A DNA stretch of 64,000 bases from Cyathus striatus (taxonomy: Eukaryota > Basidiomycota > Agaricomycetes > Agaricales > Nidulariaceae). The stretch lies in contig JAOVFP010000006.1 in NCBI GenBank assembly GCA_025738555.1, positions 2,356,001-2,420,000 on the forward strand. The letters are read 5' to 3'. Of the stretch, positions 24,438 to 36,341 are shown in pieces (positions within the stretch are counted from its first letter, which is position 1; every line of letters begins with the position of its first letter). The position numbers and the translations under genes are program-made. Below the pieces are notes generated by a model that did no database searches, had not been told where the DNA came from, and saw only the letters and a program-made list of their open reading frames with translations.

Positions 24438-25624
24438 GGGGACGGTCCGACGAAGAAAAGAAAGGCTTACTTACAGGCGGACTATATGTACACTAACAGA
24501 ACCAAAAGGGGTAGTAATTACTAATTCATACAAATTATAATAAGTACGTAAGGTAAAGAAGCATCCCATTTCATCGCAATCTCAGCGTGTTACTTACCTA
24601 GCGCACTGACAGGTTAAACAAAATTCTAATGATACCTAGGGCTAGGACTGTAAGCAGTGCACTTATCATTGATGTGATGTCAGTTTTACTGCAGGGATTG
24701 CAGTAGGTTGCAGTTGAATACTGTATCAAGCTTTCGATTCTTCGAAGTTGCCTACTACTAATTATAGTTTTGCTCCCCTTACAGACTTTATATGAAAATT
24801 GACGTTTCAAATACATAATGGATGTATTGCAGATCTTGTATTATAATTTACGAAAAAATAGAGGAAGTTGCCTTACTCAGAGAGCGATAAAACGTAGGCA
24901 CACCGTATGTTGCGAGGGTGGCCCAACTGCTGCCAGTGACTAGAGGCGACTCGGACTACACCCAAGACTGCAGGAACATTGATGTGGCAAAATATCCCTC
25001 GAAAGTGGAGCTATGGGATGAAACATTCCCGAGGGTATGTAAAACACCCGCTGCATGTAACATTCGATGACGATTGGCTGACGAAATGGGAACATACAAT
25101 ACTACACACGACGATCCAGGCCCCCATCCAAATAACACCAAGCATGGTAGTCCAGACTCATTCCAATGCCAATTGTCCAATCACATCATGAAGAAAGTGC
25201 CTCGCTTGTTACCAGCCCCAATTTGGCCCCAATTACGGCTTGCCTAAGGCCTTCTCATGATACTTGTCTCATGCATACTGATACCCAATGGACCATCGTA
25301 ATCTGTCCAGATAAAGTAGGAGAGGAAGGAGTGGTCCATATCGACTACTTGTTCCATTGCGCAATGATGCCAGTGCTATTGATATGATTGGGTCAATACA
25401 GCATACTTATATATATCTCAACAGCCACACGGAGTTCATCTCGAGCTCGCAGAACTTGATCAATCACAGACCAATGATGATTAACTAATAACAGGCAGTG
25501 AATTTCATGTATCTTGACTCGCTGCGCTATTAATATGACTGTATCATTCTTACAAGAGAAAGTATGTATATATATGTATATATGTACATTGATCTGCTAC
25601 GAGGTAGGTGTTAAATTCTCAATG
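24438..25624. other. Intergenic between P450-C and P450-D
   Basis: About 1.2 kb. It contains small ORFs (24598-24816 and 24956-25387 on both strands) that I do not believe are genes. No TIR pair was seen. Confidence 0.45.
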
Positions 25625-27678
25625 TTATAATTGTCTCTTCCTTATCAATATCTCTCCGATATCCCTGGGAACATGAGCGTTACCATTGAAGATGTCGTAC
25701 TTGGGTAAGAATCCAGACTTGTTGTTCCTGGTTTTACCAACTTTGATATCGTAGTTCAACAGCAAAAACGATAGTAAAAGCTTGAGTTCTAGTGATGCAA
25801 TGAATCGTCCTGGGCAAGCATGTTTACCGAACCCAAACATGATTAAATTTCGGCTAGGAGTGGTAATGTTGTTCTTTTGACCTTGAAGATTCATATTATA
25901 AAATCGAAAGCCGTCGAATCTGTCGGGATGTGGGTATACCGAATTGTCTAGATGTACAGAGTCCGTGCGGAAGGTGACTCCAGTTCCCTTTGGAAGAAAA
26001 GTTCCATCGTCTAAGGTATAATCTTTCAAAATCATTCTCACAGGTAGAACTAAAGTTGACTTTAGCAGAATTCGAATATAGGAATATATCATGCCATACT
26101 CACGATTTGATAGAGGCATTAGCCTGTGCGTTTCCTGTATGACACTTTCCATTTTCTTCATGTTGTCCAGAGCAGCCTTGTTCCAGCCATTCTCAGAAAT
26201 TGCTTTCTGCGCCTCCTCTCTTAGCGGATTAATATATTCTGTGTGCTGGCAAAGGTTGTACAGCACTCGCTGGAATGTCTAAAACGGAATCAGTACTCGT
26301 ACGATCATGAGTTAAATTAAGAACGCACAGTTGACGTCGTATGATGCGAAGCGAGACTCAACTGTAGTATCCGGCGAGCAATGCTTTCCAAACAATACTC
26401 TTTTTCATCACCGTCAGCCATGTCAATAATCCAGTCTAAAGAAGCTTCTGATTTTGTCTATTATATATGTATCGGGTTAAAAAACGAAGTACACAAAATA
26501 GTTACATCTCTTACTCGGTTTGTGTTGTCGGATAATCGCCAGAGTTGACTCTTCTCAATGATGGGGGTAATTAGCTTCAGGACTGTATTGACCGTCGGAG
26601 TCGTCCCACTCAACAAAAGTGGAGCCAGGCTTACGATGAGTAGCTTAAAGTTATGTCTTACATACGATAAACATCGTTACTCACGGCTTTAAGAACGATG
26701 GGAAAAATATATTCGCCAGTATTGCTGTCTTAAATACCTCTTTAGGAAACGCACTGCAGATATCTAGAAATTGCTGATTTTTGCCTAGATACCAGAATAT
26801 ATTAGAAAATACATATAGAAGCCACTTAGCTGGAACCCTTACAAAGTTCTTTCCCAGCAATTGTGCGAGCAACAATGGGAGAGACAACCCGTAAACTCAT
26901 TTCATCTAACCCGTAAGATTTCCATTCTATCGTGCAGTAAACAAGCCGGACAATAAACCAATACATTCCACGTACCATCGGTCGGTAATAACGTGTTTTC
27001 AATAGAATATTGAAACTCATCTCTCAGTTCAGGTATCAGTATATCGCCAACATTACGCGTCAACCTGTTGATTAAGGCCATTGTGTGATGTTCGTTTAGC
27101 GTGATAGTTCCTAACGTAAGCTCTACTCGAAAAACCTGTAAGTTACAGACGTCAAATTATTTCAGAGGATGACTCCAAGAGTAAACGAACCTCATGTGCA
27201 GCCGGGGAGGGATGTGCCAAAGAATCCGGCCATTTGAAAGCCCCCTTCACATCCTCCGACCCATTATTAAGAACAACAAACCAGCCTGTCAAGTGCGCTA
27301 TCTTGAAAGGCCTTCCTTGGTACTACTCGTGCAGTTAGCATTGGGACCAAGTCACGGTTCAATTTTGGTAAGGAACACAAACATACGCGCTTATGATATT
27401 CTCGAAGTAAATCATCTCCGTACAGAACGAATTGAATAGTTGAAATATACGAAAACACTGGCCAGCCACAGAACCCGGCTGTTGGAATATGACGCAACTA
27501 AAGAGTTCAACCGTCAATGTGGGATTCAGAGTGATAAGCTTCTGAAACAAAAATGACTTGCCTTCCACGACTTACTTGTGAAGAATAAGTAAAGCGAAAT
27601 GCCCACTCCAATCAAAATTAAGTAATGCTGAGCATCATTCATCATAATGATAGCATTTGATCGAAGTAAGGAATTCAT
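25625..27678 (-). CDS. Cytochrome P450-D, ent-kaurene-oxidase-like
   Basis: Start ATG at 27678 gives MNSLLRSNAIIMMNDAQHYL, then an anchor ending FFTSKSWK, the same as in P450-C. Intron 1 (27498-27561) again has a GC donor, GCAAGT. Helix I is LASHHTTST, helix K is ETHR and the heme loop is FGFGKHACPGR (near 25805-25840). The C-terminal half closely matches P450-C (ITTPSRN, CPGRF, LLLNYDIKVGK). Compared with C, the segment after WPDSLAH is replaced by a Pro/Ala-rich stretch without length change. The gene looks intact. It is the most upstream P450 of the array; beyond it lie a TIR element and ABC-2. Confidence 0.87.
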
Positions 27679-27886
27679 GGGGTCGACGCAAAGGGCCAAA
27701 CAAGTGAGGGTAATTTATAGTATTTGAGGCAACCGAAATAAATTAAAGAAGCATACGTACATATCTCAGCGTGATACTTAGTGCCAGCCTAGAGCGGTGA
27801 CAGATCCACCAAACGCTACGGGAACCCATCCAATCAAGTACCTAGGAGGCTAGGCAACTCTTAATATTATATATATCTTACTTACC

Positions 27887-28874
27887 TAAGGTAGACGACA
27901 TTCATAAACAACTAACGTCACGTGATGAGCGTGACACGTCCGAAAATAGTAATTTTTGCGATAGCCATACCAATAAGTTGAATAACTTTGCAACCAGATA
28001 TATTTTCGCAAATATGGCTTGAGGGAATGGTGACCAGCATACTAGTTCACACACGTATGCCTTTGTTTTGTGATTAAAATGTGTTTGTGGAGACAAGTGG
28101 CACGTTTTGTGCTGCAGCCGGAGTTTGGCATGGGAATGGTGAAGTGAACTTGCATTGCATAATGCTCATCCACAAATATAAGCGTAATATGCTTCTACGG
28201 AAAGGGTTGCTTTAAAAAGTGTTCGGAAATTTTACCAAAGTACAGTTGAGAATGCACTAGAGAAGATAAATATGTTGAAATTCTGTAGGCACTGCAAGGA
28301 TAAGAGAAAAAACTCGAAGTGTACTGTATCAATGCACTCTTATCTCAGTAATAATGCAATTGTGAATTACCCAGATAAGACCCAGTAATTATAATGAGGA
28401 ATTTTGACTGAAATAGATAGGTTATGTGGTAACCAGTCAAAGTTTCAATACTCAGTGCCAATGGCCATGCATAGAAGGTGAATGCAATTGGAATGCAGGC
28501 AATTACACTGTTACACATGAGTTTATTAATTTGATCCGAGATTATACATCATATATTTAAGTAAAGGTTTAGATATAAGCCATCAACTGAGACAGTTTCT
28601 TTGCGATACCGGAGTGATTGATCAAGCCTCTGAGACTGATGTGGAATAAATACTAAAAATACCTCTTCTCGGCGTGTATGCACCCAAAAATTACAAAACT
28701 TGGTAGATATGTTCTATTCACTTATATGTATATTTCCCTCGAGCAATTTGCCTTATAAAGTATCATATTGTTGTTCTATTATGATTTCGAAGAACAATTT
28801 CCATTTTTAGACAGATTGTCACGGTAAAGTAACACACACGTGACGTTAGTTGTTTATGGATGTCGTCTACCTTA
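27887..28874. mobile_element. Non-autonomous DNA transposon, 988 bp, ~38-bp TIRs
   Basis: The left terminus 27887-27924 and the right terminus 28837-28874 are inverted repeats of 38 bp with one mismatch. The outer part reads TAAGGTAGACGACAT and the inner end is CACGTG. If the outermost TA is the duplicated target, the TIR proper is 36 bp and the element fits a TA-target (Tc1/mariner-like) class. No transposase ORF is inside; the only ORF, 27902-28096 (-), begins in the TIR and looks fortuitous. It sits between P450-D and ABC-2. Confidence 0.75.
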
Positions 28875-29532
28875 TGGGATTGCAGAAAAGCTGAAGAAAT
28901 CAGGCTTTCGAAAACCCTTCGGACTTCGGACGATCGGATGCCTATTCAGACGATGACGAACTACACGGTCCCGATTGTTACAATTTGCAGCTTGTTGATC
29001 TGGTAGGTGAGCGTAAGTTTCAACGAAGAGCATTTCATGTCCATCTGGATTCTGAAGCCTTCAAATTAATTTCAAATTCAAGTTTTCAACACCGAAGTCT
29101 GAGTATGAAAGTTCAGCCTCTAGGCTCTCCCGCATCGGGCATCTGGGGGTACTTACTTACCTAAGCTGATGCTGGCAGCTGATACCGTCCGGAACCTGTC
29201 CGGAACTCCGCGATGCCTTCTAGCCAGTAAGTTAACAAGGAACTGAAATGCAAACTATCGATGTTCTTACATATGCTGGCTGGTACTCACGTATAAGTTC
29301 GCTCGATGTTCCAAAATTTCTCTCAAAACTCGATTTGCAGGAAAAACAATGCGGGGCAAATCCATGTCCTTGCTGGTTCTGCGTTTGAGTGCAAGAGAAG
29401 ATGAATACTATCTCAGACATGAAACCCAAATATATAGAGCGTCTGTTCGTAATAAATAAGTTCCATGACAGAATACTTAAAGTCAGTGGCAATAGATTTA
29501 AGGAATCGTTTCAGTCAGCCACTGCGGCGGAG
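28875..29532. other. Intergenic downstream of ABC-2
   Basis: The 3' side of ABC-2. I see no gene. The 14-mer CTTACTTACCTAAG near 29150 also occurs at the left edge of the TIR element (27877), perhaps marking a shared ancestral sequence. Confidence 0.4.
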
Positions 29533-32500
29533 TCACCGTTCAAGTTGGTCGCGCTCAGCTTTCGCCTTCGCAGCGGCTTCCAATTCACCATACTGCCCAC
29601 TCTTTAGACACATAGTACGGAAAATTCCATCCTCTTTTCGTATCAAGTTCCATGGGGTATCAAACTCAGCAATCTGCGCAATGAATCATTATAGTAACAG
29701 AAGGAAAATGAACGTTACCAAGGACATACCCGTCCCTTGTCGAGAACAATAAGTCGATCATAGTCGATCACAGTACGCAGCCGATGCGCAACTAAACGGA
29801 GAACGTCAAAAAAACAGCCTCAATACTATAGAAAAGGTTCGTGCCTGTCAGGAGTAATGACCCCGTAAACTCCTCGCGAATGGCAGTTTGGATCTTCGCA
29901 TCGGTCGCAAAGTCAATACTGCTCGTGGCCTCATCGAGAACGATAATAGAGCTCCGACGCAACAGAGCCCTAGCCATGGCGATAAGCTGTCTCTGTCCTT
30001 GAGAAAAGTTCGTGCCACCACCTGACACTTGTGTATCAAGCCCAAGAGTGGTCTTGGTGTCTACTTCAGTCGTAGTCGAAGAGGTCGTTTCTATCGTACT
30101 TTCGTGATCAACACCAGTAACGGATGCTGCTCGTGAGATGGCACGAGAGGAAGAAGCAGAATGACGTTCGGAGGCGTTGGTACTGCGGTTGATCAAATGA
30201 ACGCGATAGAGCACATCAAGGCAGTCGCAGTCTTCGTGTTCGCCTGTCCTGGAAGTCAGTACCAGGGATTTTGCATGCGAGAGACTGATATCTACCAAAT
30301 GGATCAAGATTGTCCCTCAAAGTGCCAGAGAACAGAGTGGCATCCTATAAAACGGCTTTAAGCAATCTTCACCATGTAAATCGATATACGTACCTGAGGA
30401 ATGAAGGTCTAACGATGAGGCATAAGTAACTTATATAACAGGAAATAAGGAGACAATAGGACTTACCAACCTTGAACGGAGATCATGAATACCAATGGTA
30501 GAGATGTCAATTCCATCAATGACGATACGACCACTGGTTGGATCGACCTACTGAAGTCAGCTTGTCTACTCTATACATCCAAAGGCGGAAACTTACAAAG
30601 CGTAGAATGCTCATTGCCAGTGTAGACTTCCCACTTCCTAAGAGGGCACTAAACACCACAGGTTGTAGGCAATGTATCTCGGTACTCACCCGTACGACCC
30701 AATAGGCCAACGCGCTCACCGGCTTTCAACGTGAAAGATACGTCTTGAAGCACCGCAGGAAGCTCAGGGGCATACCTAACGACGAGGTTCTCAATGGAAA
30801 TGAGTGTGCCATTATTAGAGCCTGAAGGCCAATAAGCAGGCGTGCGATTCGATTCAATGATGGCAGGAGGTTCTTGAGGAAGATCAAGACTGTCAAGGAA
30901 TCAGCAACAGTCCTACACCGGGAAGATATAAATAACTCACTACTCGACAATTCGTTCGACTGAGCTAAACAAAACGTTAGTTCTACGGATGAAGAAATAT
31001 AAGCTTCACATACTTCAAATCCAGTTCAAGTGTTGTCCATTGTCGACAGGCCCAGTACACCGACGTCGTAAAAGCCATTGCACTAGTAATACAAACGCCA
31101 GCCAAACCAGCACTGTTACTAAGAGTAGAAACGGAGAAAAGAGTGGTGATTAGGACACCCAGAGCACCAAGGGCATCGAAATTGAGAAGTAGCCATCGGT
31201 TCGTCATCCAGAATGAGTACCACATCTATCACGTCACGTTAGCGCAGCTCAAGGATAAAGAGAAAGAACCAAATTACCTTCGTAGTATTATCGATCTTCA
31301 AATGAAGATTGTTTAGGAACCGCCTTTCAGCAGAGAACGCTCGAACAGTGACTATACCTTCCAGCAATTCTCCGAAGTCGGAAAAGATGGGTGAGCGGGA
31401 GTTGGATTCCATACGACGGAGATCACGACCGGTATTGAGGTATCCTATAGCGAGTTCGCGATAGGCTAAGCCAATAAAAAAGGCGGGGATCAGGAAGTAC
31501 GGGAATACGACACTGAAGGGCACGTTAGTTGCTGGGTCAGGGAACATGCAATACCACATACGCTACTGTGAGTATCGCAGCGAAGAATCCCGCGAGCGAG
31601 GAGTTCACAGCCTGAAGTGATCCAGCGAGTGAGGAATCAATTGTTTCAATATCCTATTGGGTATTAGTTAATCACGAAATGAAGAAAGGATGGACTTCAT
31701 ACCTTGCTAAAGCGATTCATCATACGTCCTAAATCGTTTTTAGCACAAGTAAACACAATACAACGGGTACTCTACAAACCCTGAGGAGTAGTATCGTGGA
31801 ACCTAAAAGTAGCCCGCACGACTGTAACAAGAAGTTGGCTAGGAACCAATATCAGCCATGGAATCCAAGAAACCAAAAATAGCCAAACCTGAATAGTTTC
31901 CTCGATGCTCGCAGAGCACCAGTATATTGCGCGACAACAGAGAACATACTTACAAGTGCACCACCAAGTCCAATTACAGCATAAACGCTGACGTAGAACA
32001 ATGGGTGCTCGGTAGCGTTAGGAAACTCAATACCGAAAAGTGAACCCTTCGCTGTTGTGAGACGGGAGAGCACTCGTTGATAGTGATGGTGATTGAAATA
32101 CCCCTCTATGGAAATGCCATGCTCGGGGGTGGAGAACGATCTGAATGAGTACATAGACGCGGGCCCATCTTCCTTCGGGTAAGCATCACCCCAGATCTTA
32201 ATCCAGAACTTCTCAGCTACACCAAGGAATTGACTGAAAACGACAAGCGAGAACAAGAAAGCCCAGATCCAATACGAGCTGATACAGTATCATCATATAT
32301 AGCGCATGATAGTAAGCAAAGAACATACGATGCTTCAAGATATCTCTTATATATACTCCACTTGACGCCCCCAGTTTCACGATGCTCATCCTGGACGAGC
32401 TTCCGGGGCTTCTTGGTGTCCACAGGAAGATTCCCGGTCTCCTCAACAGCAGCTACCTCCTTCTCAACTTCTTCTTTTTGCGCCTCAACCTCCGCATCGT

Positions 32501-35500
32501 GAGCGATGTCATCAAGTACACCCCTCGCCCGTAACTCAGCTACCATGCCTTGGGTATCGATACGCCCATCAAGCATGCGAACAAGGTAATATGCACCAGG
32601 AAGAACAAGCTCAACGTGGTGAGTGACGAGAATCTACAACACGATCAGTATACACCAACCGAAATGCAAGAAAGGACCATACCACCGTTCTTCCAGCCAA
32701 CAACGGCCCACGCAACAGCTTCTCATACAAAAGCCTCGACGTATGGCTATCCACAGCACTCAACGGATCATCCAGCAGAACATACCTTGTTCGAGCATAA
32801 ACTGCCCTCGCCAACGCAACGCGGGCTTTCTGTCCCCCAGACAAGCTCACACCCCTCACCCCAATCTCTGTCACATCACCATCTTCGAGCATCTCCAGAT
32901 CAGGTCTCAAAGCGCAAGCTTCTACAACGGCGTTATACCGCTCTTCATCATATGGGTATCCGAAGAGAATATTGTCCTTGATGGACTGATGCCGAAGCCA
33001 AGGGGACTGAGCAACGTAAGAGATGCCGCGCATGTAACCATTTTCATCAACGGAGGAAGGGTTCTTCGACATGATGAGTTTGCCTTGTGTAAGTGTCATC
33101 TCTCCAAGTAGAGCCATCTAATAAGTCTTAGCCTAAAATACTACCCATAAAAACATACCACGCACCAGAAGAGCGGTCTTTCCAGACGCCGTGGGTCCAG
33201 TAATAACAGTCAACTTTCCCTCCGGAAACATAATATCAATATCCTTCAGCTCAAATCTATGGTCTCCAGATCTACCCTCAGAAAGCAGGTCCACATCTCC
33301 AATCGCACTAGTGGTAACACTCTCTCCATCCCCGCTAACAAGAGGTGACGAAGCCGGTTGCTTGTCCTTATCCTTCTTGTCTTTATCGTCTTCCTTAGCT
33401 TCCAGGACCTCATTCCATTTCAACGTAGCATTCCGCAGCCCAAGCCCTTGTTCTTCGCCGGGAAGATCGGGCACAGACAGGTCCTTGAGCGAGCAAACCT
33501 GACCATCAACTTCATCTTCATCAAGATACGCCGCGATACGCCCTATAGCTAGTCCCGTCTGCCCATCGTCAGCATCAGCACCAGCCTTCACAAAAAGGAG
33601 CACCGACCTGAAGAATCTGTACATACCAATGAGGCATGTAGTTTAGCGGCACACGAATCATACCGAAGAGCATGATAGCCTATGTTCATCCAGTTTCAGA
33701 ACACCAAATGATAAATTAAGAAGCAGAAGAAGCGTACCGTGAAAGCCACGCTAACAGTCAGCTCGTTGCCCAGCATAACATACGTGAAAAACGACACAAT
33801 CGAGACCAGGATCGGTGCGCAGGACCAGATGAAAGAGAAGAGTACCATGTTGACACGGCCTAACAACTACGTCAACAGGTGCATGTAAGAAGTAATACGA
33901 CAACATACCCTTGACCATCCAACTCATTTCGACTTCCCTCGCATCCAATACTCTCTGAATCCATTTCTCTTCCCAGGCGAAGAACTTGATGAATTTGACC
34001 TATATATAGCCCACATACCATCAACACCGTGACCCATCTAGAGAGGTAAGGGTCAACGTACAGCACTGATCAACTCGCTCACGACGCTCATACGCTTGTC
34101 CCGAGCCGTCAGAAAGCCCTTCTGGATACGCACACTACGACGAGTAGCATAGTTGTTAAGAGGGTACCCAACGATGAGGACGATGATCCCCGCAAAGGCG
34201 GAGATACCAAGTAGTCTATACATATGTTAGCATTATATAGAAGAAAGGGGGGAAAGGACATACTGGTACAAGTAGAACCCAGCAATAAGAATTTCAAAAG
34301 GCGCTCCATAAATGAAATACAGCGAAGAAACCATGATAGAAATCTAAAACACAATGTTAATACCTGGGAACGACAAGAAAATATAAATATACCCTGTTCG
34401 CATCACCAGACATAAGATTGACGATCTTCCCCACATCCGCACCAGCCTTCGGTTCATCCGCCTTCGCTTTTGCCTCCTTCTCTTTCTTCTTATCCTTGAC
34501 ATTCTTCCCACCCTTGGGCGTACTCTCTGCTTCTTCCTCCCTCCCCACCTTCCCCTTCTCCACAACCCCGGAATAATCCCTCCTCTTCAGGGCCTTATCA
34601 TAAATCGCAGCCATAAGCTCCGTCCTTATCCTCGTCGCAGCACGACGACAAAACCACAAATGATGCACATCGGCTTGAGAAGTGAGCAACGCACACGCAA
34701 ACGCCAGGAACGCATATACGTATGCCCGCATTTTGCTTTCTGGGGTGGGGTTGGGTAGATCTATTGTATCGAGGATGCGTCTAGTGCGAATTTGTTAGCC
34801 AGAGTAGACAGAGAAAGCGAAGAAAAGAGCAAGTACTTGAGGAAGAACGGTCCGGCGTAGGTGAACGCTATTGAGACATGTGTGAGGGAAATATCGAGGA
34901 TGAGGTCGAGGGAGTTGGATGCCCAGAGTTGGCGTAGGAGCGTTGGACGAGCGGCTTCTGCGAATTTGATAAAGACAGGTTTGCTCTGCATCGTTGGGCT
35001 CAGGTTCCATACGTCGTCTTCGTTGAGAGTGGTGTTGCGGCCCTGTAAGGAGTAAGTTGGGTTAGTACACAATCATCCAAGACCAATGAGCGCGAATGAG
35101 AGACGTAAAACGCATTAAAACAGAGACACACATGCCTAGATACGACATACAGTACCGCTGCAGACTCTGTACCACTAAAAGATCACAAGAGAGTTGTGGA
35201 TAGTCGTCCAAGACGAAAAAGCTCAATGATATACTGCAAGAGCCAAATGCAGGGATGCGAGGACGACGGTCCGCTAAGATACACGCGAAAATGTGCATAT
35301 ATGAAGATTGGACGTAAGGAACTAAGAGTATGTTCTCAACGTCTCGAAAACACGATAGAAAACACCAGTGTAAGTGTCATGCCACAGCATGGACACGAAC
35401 ACAAGACGAACAAACGTCCAAGTCGGATGTGCCCGCGAGAGATTCGAAGAACAGAAAAGCAGAAACAGTCTACAAGAAAACACGCATATATCCCACTACC

Positions 35501-36341
35501 AATATAATACCACACACCTTATCCACAAGAGGCTTAACCCAACTAAACGTAATCCACCCCCAAAGCGACGTATAATCCTCCGTCGAAACCGTCTTTCCCT
35601 ATTTCCTCAGTCACACCCACAAGGCATTATAGTAACACTCACAATCTCCTTCTTCAGTCTCGGACTTGGTACAGCAAGTGGCATACTGAGCACCACGCCA
35701 AGCACCAGGAGAATGCTTGCGAACCGAGCACCGATTACAACTACGGCAAAACGCTCGATCTTGTTATTGTGCACTTGATACTCGTAAAGAACGCCTCCGA
35801 TGTGCATCAAAGCCCCAGCGAAGAGAACCAGGTACACCGCGAAGAGATCGAGTGGGGCCGTTGAGAAGGGTTTGAACATACCCTTTGCGGAGGTATACAT
35901 CCATGAAATCGACAAGAGGAGGAAGAAGTAATGCGTGATTGAACGGGGAGATGAAGAGATTCCATTGGTGATGTATATCATCACAGCGAAGGCGGCGTTG
36001 AATAGCACTTGTAGAAGACCGACGATTACGATGGTTAACGTCTTCCATGGCGGTGCTTCAGCCTTCTCCTCCTCCTCTACATTGACGTCCCCTTCCATAT
36101 CCCCTCCATCGTCATCAATCAGCACCTCGGCTTCATCCAGAGTTAAAAACGTTCCAAACGGCGCCTTCCCAGCTTCCACCGCGTTTCTCAGCGGCCCAGG
36201 GAGCGGTAGGCGCACAGAGAAGATACATATAAGTACAACAAGTGCAGCGGGGAGAGCCGAAATCCATAATGCGCGAGTGCAGCTATCCGTAAAGTCGAAG
36301 AACGAGATCGAGGTCCGACAGTCGTAGGTAACGTCTCCCAT
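29533..36341 (-). CDS. ABCC-type full-length ABC transporter (ABC-2), inverted paralog of ABC-1
   Basis: It has the same architecture and nearly the same intron positions as ABC-1, on the opposite strand. The start at 36341 gives [23 protein letters not shown]1 is followed by NBD1 ([30 protein letters not shown]), then TMD2, then NBD2 ([35 protein letters not shown]). The linker before NBD2 ([15 protein letters not shown]) is in frame here, unlike in ABC-1. Odd points: the intron after the first ABC core exon is 475 nt (35043-35517) against 52 nt in ABC-1. The intron separating Walker B from the H-loop (29792-29844) starts GCACGA where ABC-1 has GTAAGA; if unspliced, translation stops about 12 codons into the intron. 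It shares a 2.2-kb upstream region with the divergently oriented permease. Expected function: drug or conjugate efflux. Confidence 0.88.

Noticed and set aside
35043..35517. Intron-encoded C/D snoRNA in the long ABC-2 intron
   Set aside because: No proper C box with a matching D box and terminal stem could be found by eye.
3299..36341. Complete secondary-metabolite gene cluster
   Set aside because: P450s and pumps are present, but no terpene synthase, PKS, NRPS or prenyltransferase is visible in the window.
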